This document shows positions 40,610 through 48,740 of a DNA stretch of 51,094 bases, piece by piece. This stretch comes from Aeropyrum sp. (GTDB lineage: Archaea; Thermoproteota; Thermoprotei_A; Sulfolobales; Acidilobaceae): positions 1-51,094 of the forward strand of contig WAKF01000048.1 in assembly GCA_015523465.1 (NCBI GenBank). Reading direction: 5' to 3'. A program made the position numbers and the translations under genes. The notes under the pieces are model-generated. The model was not told the DNA's origin. It ran no database searches and saw only the letters and a program-made list of their open reading frames with translations. Numbering within the stretch: position 1 is the first letter of the stretch; each line of letters begins with the position of its first letter.

Positions 40610-40930
40610 TTGGCTGGGGAAGAAGAGTTCTACAGCGCCTACCCTAGGGTGGCGAAGGAGGTTAAGATAGGTCCTCCGTTTCTAACGAAATACGAGAGAG
40701 CACGTATTATAGGGGTAAGGGCGCTTCAGATATCGTATGGCGCGCCGCCCCTAGTCGACCCCAAGGCCGTCGGCTCAGCTAACCCCCTAGACATAGCCAG
40801 GTATGAAGTTGACAATGGACTGCTACCAGTCTCAGTATATAGGTACACTGGGAAGGGGAGGTATCAGGCCATACCTTTAAGGACGCTGGTAGAGCTGGGA
40901 AGAAAACTTCTCGGTAAGCCCCCCTATTAG
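40610..40930 (+). CDS. rpoK: DNA-directed RNA polymerase subunit K (Rpo6)
   Basis: A 106-residue homologue of eukaryotic Rpb6, a core polymerase subunit. The hallmark LTKYERARIIGVRALQISYGAPPLVD (recognised by TKYERARIIGVRALQIS) and the C-terminal NGLLPVSVYRY are present. The acidic-poor N-terminal extension of about 20 residues is usual in crenarchaea. TTG start at 40610 behind GGGGGGACCGGG. The M50 protease gene begins 3 bases after its stop. Confidence 0.93.
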   Translation: MAGEEEFYSAYPRVAKEVKIGPPFLTKYERARIIGVRALQISYGAPPLVDPKAVGSANPLDIARYEVDNGLLPVSVYRYTGKGRYQAIPLRTLVELGRKLLGKPPY

Positions 40931-40933
40931 ATT

Positions 40934-42031
40934 GTGAGTGGAGGAACCCCCAGGTTGACTGTAACAGGTGCCCTCGAGGAATGCCTTACGGTAGCCTCAA
41001 CCGAGTTTGAAGTGTTGGAGGCTAGGGGCATCGAGACAAGGGATGGGAGGAGAGTGGTGCGTGTTGTACTGGGGGTGCCTAGGAGCGATTTCGGAGTTAG
41101 CGTTAGAAGGCTGTATAAGAGTCTTGTAAAAGCGGGGTGCTACCCCTACCTTTACCGTAGCGATGAAGGGCTGATACTGGTAATAGCTAGGCCTCCGAGG
41201 GGTAAAGGTAAGGGTCTTCTCGCCCTTGCGCTCGCCCTAGCCACCCTAGCCTCAGTATACATCTCCGGCATGGCGCTCTCGGGGGGAGGGGAGGGGTCAT
41301 GGAGTCCCCTAGCATACCTTATAGGCCTTCTAGCCCCCCTAGCAGTCCACGAGCTCGGCCACCTGGCTGGCATGCTTTTCTACGGCGTCCCCCGGAGCCC
41401 TCCATTCTTTATACCAGCGCCCCCAATACAGCTCGGCTTCCTTGGGACCTTCGGGGCTGTGATAAACCTTAGATGGTTACCACCAACCTCAGAAAGCCTA
41501 GCGATAATAGGCGTTCTGGGCCCCCTAGCGGGCTTCCTCCTAGCACTCCCCCTAGCCGCAATAGGGATCGAGAGTAGCCTAGTGGTGCCCGAGACGTCGC
41601 TACCCGAAGGCACCATAGCCCTGCCGGTAGCCCCTCTGATCTTTGCTGTGATGGGCGCTATGAAGGCTGAGCCGGGCATGGCTGTTATTCTAAGCCCTCT
41701 AGGCTTCGCCAGTTACATAGTACTTCTCATAACCTTCCTCAACTTAATACCGATAGGCAGCCTAGACGGGGGCCACGTGATCAGGGGTCTTACCAGCGAG
41801 AGCGGACACTACATAGCTACTATAATGGCGGCAGCACTTGGCGTCATAGTAGCCCCCTTCTTCCCCCCGGCAACGCTCTTCGTCCTCATAGCTTTCACAC
41901 TCCACATACTAATGGGGGGTAGGCATCCAGGTCCTTCAATGGCTGAAGGGGACTTGAGCCCCCTTTCAGCCCTTACAGCTCTAACCTATGGAGTGCTAGT
42001 CGCCCTCACTCTACCAGTACCAGTAGCGTGA
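40934..42031 (+). CDS. M50 family intramembrane (site-2-type) protease
   Basis: A 365-residue polytopic protein with the zinc motif VHELGHLAG (HExxH, about residue 136) in a transmembrane helix and the second active-site element NLIPIGSLDGGHV (the LDG motif, about 270-283). Together these define S2P-type metalloproteases that cut substrates within the membrane. A soluble region of about 90 residues precedes the first helix (about 95-115). Substrate unknown. It starts at GTG 40934 three bases after rpoK and is translationally linked with it; topoisomerase I follows 9 bases later. Confidence 0.88.
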   Translation: MSGGTPRLTVTGALEECLTVASTEFEVLEARGIETRDGRRVVRVVLGVPRSDFGVSVRRLYKSLVKAGCYPYLYRSDEGLILVIARPPRGKGKGLLALALALATLASVYISGMALSGGGEGSWSPLAYLIGLLAPLAVHELGHLAGMLFYGVPRSPPFFIPAPPIQLGFLGTFGAVINLRWLPPTSESLAIIGVLGPLAGFLLALPLAAIGIESSLVVPETSLPEGTIALPVAPLIFAVMGAMKAEPGMAVILSPLGFASYIVLLITFLNLIPIGSLDGGHVIRGLTSESGHYIATIMAAALGVIVAPFFPPATLFVLIAFTLHILMGGRHPGPSMAEGDLSPLSALTALTYGVLVALTLPVPVA

Positions 42032-42040
42032 GAGGTGTAG

Positions 42041-44161
42041 TTGATGTGGGGTTCCCGGCGGAGGCGCGGGGGAGCCAAGGGGGGTGGCCAGTGCCTTAAG
42101 CCTAGGATCTTTAAGGTGCTAGTTGCCGAGAAGCCCAAAGCTGCAGAGAAGATAGCCCAAGCCCTGTCAACGGGGAGGCTTGTAAAATGTAGGGTTATGG
42201 GGGTACCCTACTGGATAGTGCCCCGCGACGGCGAGATACTAGTGGTGGCTCCCAGCGCAGGCCACTTATTTACACCGGCCTCAGACAGGCCCGGGTTTCC
42301 CGTCTTCGACTTGGTGTGGAAGCCGATATTCGAGGTCGAGAAGGGTAGTAGTCACTTGAGAAAGTTCTACTACATGCTCTCTAAGGTTGTACCCGGGGCC
42401 GTGCTCTACGTTAATGCTTGCGACTACGACGTGGAAGGGAGTGTGATAGGATACAAGATAATCGAGGCTTTCGGAGACGTGAAGAGAGCTAGGAGGATGA
42501 AGTTCTCAAGCCTAAGTAAGACAGAGATCCTTCAAGCTTATCGGAGGCTCGAGCGACTAGACCTGGAGATGGTCGAAGCGGGACTCGCGAGGAACGAGAT
42601 GGACTGGCTCTGGGGCATAAACATCTCTAGGGCTCTAATGGAGGCTGCAAGGAGGGTTACGGGAAGACGTATCTCCCTCAGCGCTGGCAGGGTACAAAGC
42701 CCCACGCTAGTCGAGGCTGCAAGGAGGTGGGTTGAGAGGAACACCTATCTACCTCTTCCGGAGATAAGGCTCACTGCAATCTTGACGGCTGGAAGCGTGG
42801 AGTTCCAAGCCCACCCCTACCGCTGGAAAGTGGAGTCAATAGATGATGCTCTCAGGATCAAGGAGGAGCTTAAAGGGAGTACGATGACAGTGGTGTCTGT
42901 GGAGGAGAAGGAGGAAGTTAGAAAGCCTCCACCACCCTTCAACCTGGGGGACCTTCAGGCCGAGGCTTCGAGGATCTACGGCTACTCTCCCATGGAGACT
43001 CAGAGTATAGCGGAGGACCTATACACTGAGGCCTTGATCAGCTACCCCAGGACTAACAGCCAGAAACTGCCTCCCACTCTAGACTATAAGGGGCTAGTAA
43101 ACACGCTGCTTAGAGGTCCTCACTCAAGCCTCGCAAGGGAGCTGTTAAGGGAGTCTGGGGGGATTCTACGCCCTACACAGGGTAGGAAGGACGACCCTGC
43201 TCACCCCGCCATCCACCCTATAGACGTCCCCCGCTCGCCCCTCAAGGATAAGTACTGGAAGATCTACGACCTCGTCGTTAGGAGGTTCCTAGCAGCGTTC
43301 TCCAAGCCCGCTAGGATAGTACATATAAATATTACGTTAAAGGATGTTAAGGGTAGGCTCTGGCTGGCCTCGGGCGAAGCGGTCGTCTACGAAGGGTGGC
43401 TAAAGTACTATCACTTCGCCAGGCCGAGGGAGAGGGAGGTCCCTCGATTGAAGAGGGGCCTGCCGGTCCCTGTGCTAAGGGTCTCCTACCGTGTCGAGTG
43501 GGTGGGTAGTAGCATCAAGTTGGATAAGATGAGCCTTCTAAAGTGGATGGAGACTGTTGGTATAGGCACAGAATCCACGAGGGCTAGGATCATAGAGAAG
43601 CTGTTTAGCAGGAAGTATTTGAGGGGGGAGGGGAGGAAAGTAGTAGTTACTGATCTCGGTCTTACCGTAGCAGAGATAATAGCTCTGCTATTCCCCGACC
43701 TATCAAACCCCTCTTTAACACGTGAATTCGAGAAGATGCTGGATGATATCAGGTTTGGTAGAAGTAGTAGGGAGGAGGCTCTTAGGGAGACTAGGAGTAA
43801 GATAGCTGAGCTGCTGAGAAAATTCAACGAGAAGCTCCCCTCGGTAGAGAGAAAGTTAGCCTACGTGCTTGGAGCTGAAGAGCCCCCTGTTAAATGCATT
43901 ATATGTGGCAGGGAGGCCTCATTAAGCCTAGGGGGCTACGAGCTGTGCAAGCTCCACGCTAAGGCTGCCTGCCAGGTTGCAGAGAAGATAGGTATAGTTT
44001 CCAAGCGGCTAGGCACGTCCGAGACAGAAGCGCTTAAGGCCATCGCAGGGGGGAAGGGCGGGAGCGGCGTGTGGGTTCAAGAAGTAGCCGCCCTAGCCCT
44101 CAAGGCGCCCAGCTTTCGGAGGGCCCTTACCAAGGCGGAGGCTTCATGCAGGACCCTATAA
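42041..44161 (+). CDS. topA: Archaeal type IA DNA topoisomerase
   Basis: A 706-residue type IA topoisomerase that relaxes or decatenates DNA through a 5'-phosphotyrosyl intermediate. It has Toprim elements VLVAEKPKAAEKIAQ (catalytic Glu) and NACDYDVEGSVIG (DxD), gate region ISRALMEAARRVTG, and LYTEALISYPRTNSQKLPP carrying the catalytic tyrosine. GIGTESTRARII follows. The C-terminal portion has two zinc-finger-like cysteine pairs (CIICG, then a CKLHAKAAC segment). No helicase half is present, so it is not reverse gyrase. Start at TTG 42041 or ATG 42044, after GAGAGGTG. Confidence 0.92.
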   Translation: MMWGSRRRRGGAKGGGQCLKPRIFKVLVAEKPKAAEKIAQALSTGRLVKCRVMGVPYWIVPRDGEILVVAPSAGHLFTPASDRPGFPVFDLVWKPIFEVEKGSSHLRKFYYMLSKVVPGAVLYVNACDYDVEGSVIGYKIIEAFGDVKRARRMKFSSLSKTEILQAYRRLERLDLEMVEAGLARNEMDWLWGINISRALMEAARRVTGRRISLSAGRVQSPTLVEAARRWVERNTYLPLPEIRLTAILTAGSVEFQAHPYRWKVESIDDALRIKEELKGSTMTVVSVEEKEEVRKPPPPFNLGDLQAEASRIYGYSPMETQSIAEDLYTEALISYPRTNSQKLPPTLDYKGLVNTLLRGPHSSLARELLRESGGILRPTQGRKDDPAHPAIHPIDVPRSPLKDKYWKIYDLVVRRFLAAFSKPARIVHINITLKDVKGRLWLASGEAVVYEGWLKYYHFARPREREVPRLKRGLPVPVLRVSYRVEWVGSSIKLDKMSLLKWMETVGIGTESTRARIIEKLFSRKYLRGEGRKVVVTDLGLTVAEIIALLFPDLSNPSLTREFEKMLDDIRFGRSSREEALRETRSKIAELLRKFNEKLPSVERKLAYVLGAEEPPVKCIICGREASLSLGGYELCKLHAKAACQVAEKIGIVSKRLGTSETEALKAIAGGKGGSGVWVQEVAALALKAPSFRRALTKAEASCRTL

Positions 44162-44164
44162 AAG

Positions 44165-44662
44165 CTATATGATGTCTATGAGCTTGTCAGCCACGAGCCT
44201 AAACATCCCAACGTAGGGTATCTTAACCGGTATGTCATTGATCTCCACCACGACGCCTACAATGTCCTCGAAGGGCCTACCGGTAACAACCCCCAGGCCT
44301 GGTGCAACCCTCGAGCCACACACCCTAGGATCTCCCAGGTCGGGGAGCACGTTGTTGTCGCCTTTAGTCACGAAACAGTACTCTCCATTGGGGCCCACAT
44401 ACTTATACACAACCCTATGTATGACATGCTTGCTACCAGACCGAAAAACTACTATATCCCCCACCTCTATATCCTGTGGAGGCTTCTTCCAGAGAGCCAC
44501 TAGATCTCCCGTGTGGAAGAGTGGCTCCATGCTTGTACCCTCAACCACCGCAAACCCCGCTCCAAAGTAGATTGTAGTCAGATACCCCGCCACCAGAGAT
44601 AATGCTAGGAGCGTGACGACAACTTGCACTAGCCTCCCAGCGGTTTTTGAAGCACCTTCCAC
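44165..44662 (-). CDS. Archaeal signal peptidase I (Sec11/SEC11-like)
   Basis: A 165-residue membrane protease that removes signal peptides. The nucleophile is Ser44 in EGTSMEPLFHTG, and SKHVIHRVVYK supplies the histidine that replaces the bacterial lysine, as in Sec11/ER-type enzymes. GDNNVLPDLGDPRVC is the conserved GDxN region. One N-terminal transmembrane helix (about 10-32) is visible. Its stop is 4 bases from that of topoisomerase I, and the two are convergent. Confidence 0.9.
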   Translation of the reverse strand: MEGASKTAGRLVQVVVTLLALSLVAGYLTTIYFGAGFAVVEGTSMEPLFHTGDLVALWKKPPQDIEVGDIVVFRSGSKHVIHRVVYKYVGPNGEYCFVTKGDNNVLPDLGDPRVCGSRVAPGLGVVTGRPFEDIVGVVVEINDIPVKIPYVGMFRLVADKLIDII

Positions 44663-44834
44663 TCTACAGGCTCCCTTGGGACCCTCAAGTGCTTTAGAGG
44701 GTCTATAAGCGTGTCTTGAGGGCTAGGAGCGTAATGCTTGTACTCGGGCTAGACTGTATTTGGCTTGCAAGTTCTTAGGCCTCTACAAGTTTAAAGCCAC
44801 TGCTTCCATAGTTTGGCTTGCGGGGTGTCAAGGG

Positions 44835-44987
44835 ATGCCGATTACCGATCCAGAGTTGATAGCGATCTTCGAGAAGAGGGTGCTTAATAAGAAGGTCTGT
44901 AGGAAGTGTGGAGCCCTCAACCCTCCCTCAGCAGTCAAATGTCGAAGATGCCGTAGCAAGAACCTGAGGCCTAAGAAGAAGAGATGA
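44835..44987 (+). CDS. rpl40e: 50S ribosomal protein L40e
   Basis: A 50-residue zinc ribbon of the large ribosomal subunit. ATG 44835 is preceded by GGGGTGT. The protein begins MPITDPELI and ends in [20 protein letters not shown] and a basic KNLRPKKKR tail, with the four cysteines of L40e. An upstream TTG at 44760 is in frame, but its extension is not L40e-like. An A-box-like AGTTTAAAGCC lies at about 44788-44798. Confidence 0.92.
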   Translation: MPITDPELIAIFEKRVLNKKVCRKCGALNPPSAVKCRRCRSKNLRPKKKR

Positions 44988-45049
44988 TAAACCTTCCCTA
45001 ACCTCTTAAGAAACTTCTAAAGCCTCTCTAAGGCTCCGGTGTACCCGGC

Positions 45050-45796
45050 TTGACTTGCGAGTGCTTCTACCCGCAGGTCATAGAGGCAAGGAGGTCCGTA
45101 AGGAAATATAGAGTTGAGGGAGAGATCCCCCGGGAGCACCTAAGGGTTATGATGGAGGCGGCGAGGAGGGCTCCTACCGACGCCACCCTCCACCTCTGGA
45201 GCGCTGTCAGAGTCCCTAGAGGCGATGCTAGGAGGAGGATCTCAGAGGCTATAGGCCAGAGGCACGTGTGGGAGGCTCAGGAGTTCTTCGTGTTCGTGGC
45301 GGACTTATACAGGCTTGAGAGGCTCCTCGAGTATAGGGGGGAGGAGATGGGTGATGTTGACAGGGCTCTTCTAGTCTTTGCAGCCATAGACGCTGGGTTG
45401 GCAGCCGAGAACATGGCGCTGGCTGCGGTGGCTCTGGGCTATGGGACGTGCTTCATCGGGGGTATACAGAATGCGGCCGAGCTTGTTATAAGGCTGCTTA
45501 AGCTGCCTCGTAGGACCTACCCGCTCTTCGGCCTCACTATAGGTGTTCCCGGGGAGGATCCTCCTTTAAGGCCTAGGCTCCCCCTGGATATGCTCTTTCA
45601 CGAGGGAGAGTATAGGGATTATAGTGGAGAGCAGCTTGCGGAGGCCTACAGGGTTATGGCCCCCTACTCTAGGAGGGGCGACTGGCTCAGGATCCTGAAG
45701 AGGTACGTGGCGCGGGGCGGCTACTTTGAGGAGAGGAGTAAGTCTATGTGGAGGCTCCTATCGAGCCAGGGCTTTAGGGGTTTCGGTGGGGATTAG
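45050..45796 (+). CDS. Nitroreductase-family flavoprotein
   Basis: A 248-residue FMN enzyme. The N-terminal ARRSVRKYRVEGEIPREHL (signature RRSVRKY) and the later APTDATLHLW, FCAIDAGLAAENMALAAVALGYGTCFIGG (recognised by AAENMALAAVALGYGTCFIGG) and LFGLTIGVPGEDP match the NADH oxidase/nitroreductase fold. Such enzymes reduce nitro compounds, quinones or flavins with NAD(P)H. A C-terminal extension of about 60 residues (MAPYSRRGDWLRILK) is basic. TTG 45050 starts it behind GGTGTACC. The next gene starts on its last base. Confidence 0.85.
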   Translation: MTCECFYPQVIEARRSVRKYRVEGEIPREHLRVMMEAARRAPTDATLHLWSAVRVPRGDARRRISEAIGQRHVWEAQEFFVFVADLYRLERLLEYRGEEMGDVDRALLVFAAIDAGLAAENMALAAVALGYGTCFIGGIQNAAELVIRLLKLPRRTYPLFGLTIGVPGEDPPLRPRLPLDMLFHEGEYRDYSGEQLAEAYRVMAPYSRRGDWLRILKRYVARGGYFEERSKSMWRLLSSQGFRGFGGD

Positions 45797-46893
45797 TGGG
45801 GGAGGGGAGGTCCTACGCTCGAAAACCGTCTTTCGGGCGTCTTACCCGGCCTTCAGTCAGGCTATCGTCGATCTCGAGGGCTGGGGTCATAACATCTTCT
45901 ATTGCTGCGCTAATAGGGTTTATCCTGGCACCTCTGGAGCCTCCAGTACACATGGCTCTAGCCGGTTTAGGCGGGCTCCTAGCGTTCCCCCTCTCAGTAT
46001 ATATAGTGTTTGTAGGAAGCCTTAGGGGTGGAGGTCCTAGGAGGGGCCTTCGGGCTCTTCCACCTGTGGCGGCTGTAGCGCTCTCGATACTAGCTATACT
46101 AGCAGTCATAGCAGGCTATGATGCTTGGAGGCCCCTAGCAGTAGCCTCGCTGCTCTCACTAACAGCCCATGTATACCTCGAGGTTAGAGTGTGGAAGAGA
46201 AGGGAGCCCAGGCTACCGCTACTATACCCTCCCATAGCTGGCCTCGCATCGTTACTCCCCGAAGCCTCGTTCACTCAGTACATGCTAGCCCTAGCCCTCC
46301 ACTACGCCGCCGGCATGATAATGGTCGTGTCTCCAATGACGTTTGCAAGAAACTATAAGATAGACCCCTCTAAGCCTATAACCTATACCCCTATAGCCGT
46401 GAACGCTGTGTCCCTAGGGATCTACGCTGCCGTAGGTCCTAGCAAGATGTACATCCTAACAGCGTTAGCGTCAGTACTAACATACTTCTACTCGATAAAA
46501 GTGTGGAGGGCACTCCCACTGATCTTACAAGGTCTGAGTAAAGGTGGAGCTGGAGGGTGGGCTCTAGCCTACGGGTCTACTAGCCACATAGCCTCACTAG
46601 CCGCAATGGTACTGGCATCTACCGTCTACGCTGTAGGAAATTTGGACGACCTAATTATGCTACACTTAATAGCTATGGGTTTCGTTGGGGTCCACGTCTA
46701 CATGTACACTCCCTTAATGATCCCGTCAATATTGAGGGTTAGGGTGACCCCCACCATGATCCCGGTACCACCTCTAGGCATGGCTATAGCATCTATATTG
46801 AGGCCCTGGGCCCCCCTGCTCTCCTACGCCTTCCTACTAGCCTCCACCCTATTCCTTATATCGTTCTTCGTCCCCTCGGCGAGAAAGGGCTAG
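45796..46893 (+). CDS. Uncharacterised polytopic membrane protein with conserved-looking histidines
   Basis: A 365-residue protein with about 10 hydrophobic segments, starting at GTG 45796 so that its first base is the last base of the nitroreductase stop codon (TAGTG). Several helices contain histidines (LSLTAHVYLEV, LALALHYAAGMIM, YGSTSHIASLAAM, MLHLIAMGFVGVHVYMYTP). The last segment recalls the haem-binding helices of NnrS-type or cbb3-oxidase-like membrane proteins. I infer possible haem or metal binding, but the family is not established. Coupling with a flavoprotein suggests a membrane electron-transfer role. Confidence 0.6.
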   Translation: MGEGRSYARKPSFGRLTRPSVRLSSISRAGVITSSIAALIGFILAPLEPPVHMALAGLGGLLAFPLSVYIVFVGSLRGGGPRRGLRALPPVAAVALSILAILAVIAGYDAWRPLAVASLLSLTAHVYLEVRVWKRREPRLPLLYPPIAGLASLLPEASFTQYMLALALHYAAGMIMVVSPMTFARNYKIDPSKPITYTPIAVNAVSLGIYAAVGPSKMYILTALASVLTYFYSIKVWRALPLILQGLSKGGAGGWALAYGSTSHIASLAAMVLASTVYAVGNLDDLIMLHLIAMGFVGVHVYMYTPLMIPSILRVRVTPTMIPVPPLGMAIASILRPWAPLLSYAFLLASTLFLISFFVPSARKG

Positions 46894-47129
46894 TACATTG
46901 GCTTGCGTTACCACGCTTTAGGCTTATTAAAGTTCCATGATATATCCCCGGGAGGCTACACCAGTTTTTATGAAGCCTTGCAGGTTCCCGGCGACCCTAC
47001 TTAACACTCTCTAAGTCTAAGAGCACCTCCAAGTCCATGAAAGTTGTTGGCGGACGCTATTCTAACTAGCCCCGCGCACAGTTTTCACAGCGTTAAAGGC
47101 CCTTTCACAGCGTTAAAGGCTAGTGGGAG
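46894..47129. other. Intergenic region upstream of the iron permease
   Basis: About 235 bases. The left part holds A-box-like CTTATTAAAG (about 46922-46931) and CAGTTTTTATG (about 46962-46972). The right end holds the tandem 18-bp repeat. No gene on either strand is supported. Confidence 0.5.
47083..47120 (+). repeat. Tandem 18-bp direct repeat, probable promoter/operator
   Basis: TTTCACAGCGTTAAAGGC occurs at 47083-47100 and again at 47103-47120, identical, with a 20-bp period (about two helical turns) and only CC between. Each copy contains the A-box-like GTTAAAGG. The second copy ends 9 bases before the FTR1 start GTG 47130. Identical copies one face apart suggest a regulator that binds side by side, or two start-competent promoters. 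Iron control is a guess from the gene it precedes. Confidence 0.6.
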
Positions 47130-47960
47130 GTGGAGGGTTTGTCTGCATTTGCAGCATCAGCACTCGTAACGTTTAGGGAAGCGTTCGAGGCGGCACTTCT
47201 CCTCTCAATAATACTAATTGTGTTATCGAGGCTTGGCAGAAAGGAGCTTAGGCCCTATGCCTATGCCGCGACACTAGTATCCATCCTCCTAGGTATAGGG
47301 TTAGGGGGAGGCGTCTACATACTCTATCATGGATTTCCTGAAAAGGCCCTCTTCGAAGCCTTCTCAGCGTACTTGGCGGCTGTCGTCCTGGTCACCGTAA
47401 TAATATGGATGGCCCGTCACGGACCAAATATTAAGCGGGAGGTAGAGGAGAAGCTAGCTAAAGCCTTCACGCCTATATCCGTAGCCATCATATCCTTCAT
47501 ATTCGTGTTCCGCGAGGTACTAGAGACAATACTAATAACAGCTCCCTTCCTAGTCCAAAACCCCCCTGCCACCGTAGCTGGGGTAGTCGTGGGCACAGTA
47601 GGCGCCTTAATCCTCGTCTCACTAATATACCTTGTAGGGCTAAAGATTAACCTCCGCCTGTTCTTCCTTGCAACCTCTATTATGCTCGTCTTCGTTGCTT
47701 CAGGCCTAGTAGGGTACGGCACGCACGAGCTTCTAGAATGGGTTGAAGAGAGGGGCGTAGAGCTGGGAGTACTGGGAGTTAAGGTATACAGTTTAAACAT
47801 ACCAGAATCTAGCCTCCTTCACCCCAATAACCTAATTGGAGGTGTACTCTCAGTCCTCCTAGGATGGTACCATTACATGGAGCTAGCTAGGTTTCTAGCT
47901 CAGTTCATGTTCCTAAGCTTGGGGTTATTCTACGTTCTTAGGTCTTACCGTCTCCTCTAG
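47130..47960 (+). CDS. FTR1-family iron permease
   Basis: A 276-residue polytopic protein with seven predicted helices. The first REAFEAALLLS (residues about 14-24) and the FREVLETILIT in helix 4 are the paired RExxE motifs that bind iron in FTR1/EfeU. No ferroxidase (EfeO/EfeB-like) gene is adjacent. The family imports ferric or ferrous iron, sometimes lead. GTG 47130 is the likely start; TTG 47139 is an alternative. A tandem repeat lies directly upstream. Confidence 0.9.
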   Translation: MEGLSAFAASALVTFREAFEAALLLSIILIVLSRLGRKELRPYAYAATLVSILLGIGLGGGVYILYHGFPEKALFEAFSAYLAAVVLVTVIIWMARHGPNIKREVEEKLAKAFTPISVAIISFIFVFREVLETILITAPFLVQNPPATVAGVVVGTVGALILVSLIYLVGLKINLRLFFLATSIMLVFVASGLVGYGTHELLEWVEERGVELGVLGVKVYSLNIPESSLLHPNNLIGGVLSVLLGWYHYMELARFLAQFMFLSLGLFYVLRSYRLL

Positions 47961-48074
47961 CTGCAGAGGGGCCCTCTAGAGACCCACTCCTCCTTTCAGT
48001 TATTCACTAATCCAACGTTTTGATGTAACGTTTTATAGTGACCGCTCGAAATTTGTTGATTCTGGGGCTAGCAC

Positions 48075-48740
48075 TTGTATAGGTCTCTCGTTGAAGTCAT
48101 GATACCTCGGAAGGATGAGGAAGTATACCTTGAAACCGAGGTTAAGCCCGTCTCAGGCGTCATATACAAGGCTCAAGGTCCTCTCGCGAAACTTAGAGGG
48201 TTAACTCCTAGACTTGTGATTAGCAGCCACAGAGTCGCTGTGCTAGGTAGGAGAATTGCTTCCTTAGCAGGCTTCTACTCCGGGGAATCTATAGAAGTAC
48301 GTGAAGCCCCTCTTAACGTCGGTTACGAGTGGTTTCTCTCAGCTAATATAAGGTATGAGCGGAGGTTAGGCGTAATTAAGACGCCCTTACTAGAAATAAT
48401 CTATGAGGCCCCCGAAGGTCCTACGAAGAAGGCTTTTCTGCGGGTAGCTGAGGCGGAGAAGGTCAGAGACCTTATACTTGAAAGTGCTGACATGTTCCAG
48501 AAGGCTAAGAGTAAGGACGAGGAACTGCCTGTAAAGCTCTTCATGGCGTTCGTCGAGTTCCTACTACTCAATAAGTCCGTGAGGCCCGTGTACTACGATA
48601 GAGTTTCTAGGTGCATACTAGTGGGGGGTAGCTATGCCTGCATAAGGGGGCTTGAGTGGAACATTGAGGGGAGCCCTGTGATCAAGGATAAAGTATCTAA
48701 GTGGATTACGGAGTTCCGGCTTGAGGGAAGAGGGTCATGA
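48075..48740 (+). CDS. Uncharacterised beta-rich protein, possible PH-like fold
   Basis: A 221-residue soluble protein, mainly predicted strands in the first 150 residues (VYLETEVKPVSGVIYKA, RLVISSHRVAVLGRR, YEWFLSANIRYERRLG), followed by helices. The two-cysteine VSRCILVGGSYACIRG lies near the C-terminus. The strand pattern with a single helix recalls bacterial PH-like domains, but I cannot assign it. It overlaps the next gene by 4 bases (ATGA), so the two are coupled. TTG 48075 is the chosen start, and ATG 48099 is possible. Confidence 0.55.
   Translation: MYRSLVEVMIPRKDEEVYLETEVKPVSGVIYKAQGPLAKLRGLTPRLVISSHRVAVLGRRIASLAGFYSGESIEVREAPLNVGYEWFLSANIRYERRLGVIKTPLLEIIYEAPEGPTKKAFLRVAEAEKVRDLILESADMFQKAKSKDEELPVKLFMAFVEFLLLNKSVRPVYYDRVSRCILVGGSYACIRGLEWNIEGSPVIKDKVSKWITEFRLEGRGS

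Noticed and set aside
45726-46025. 99-residue plus-strand frame spanning the nitroreductase/membrane-protein junction
   Set aside because: It overlaps two well-supported frames, and its translation lacks any sensible pattern.
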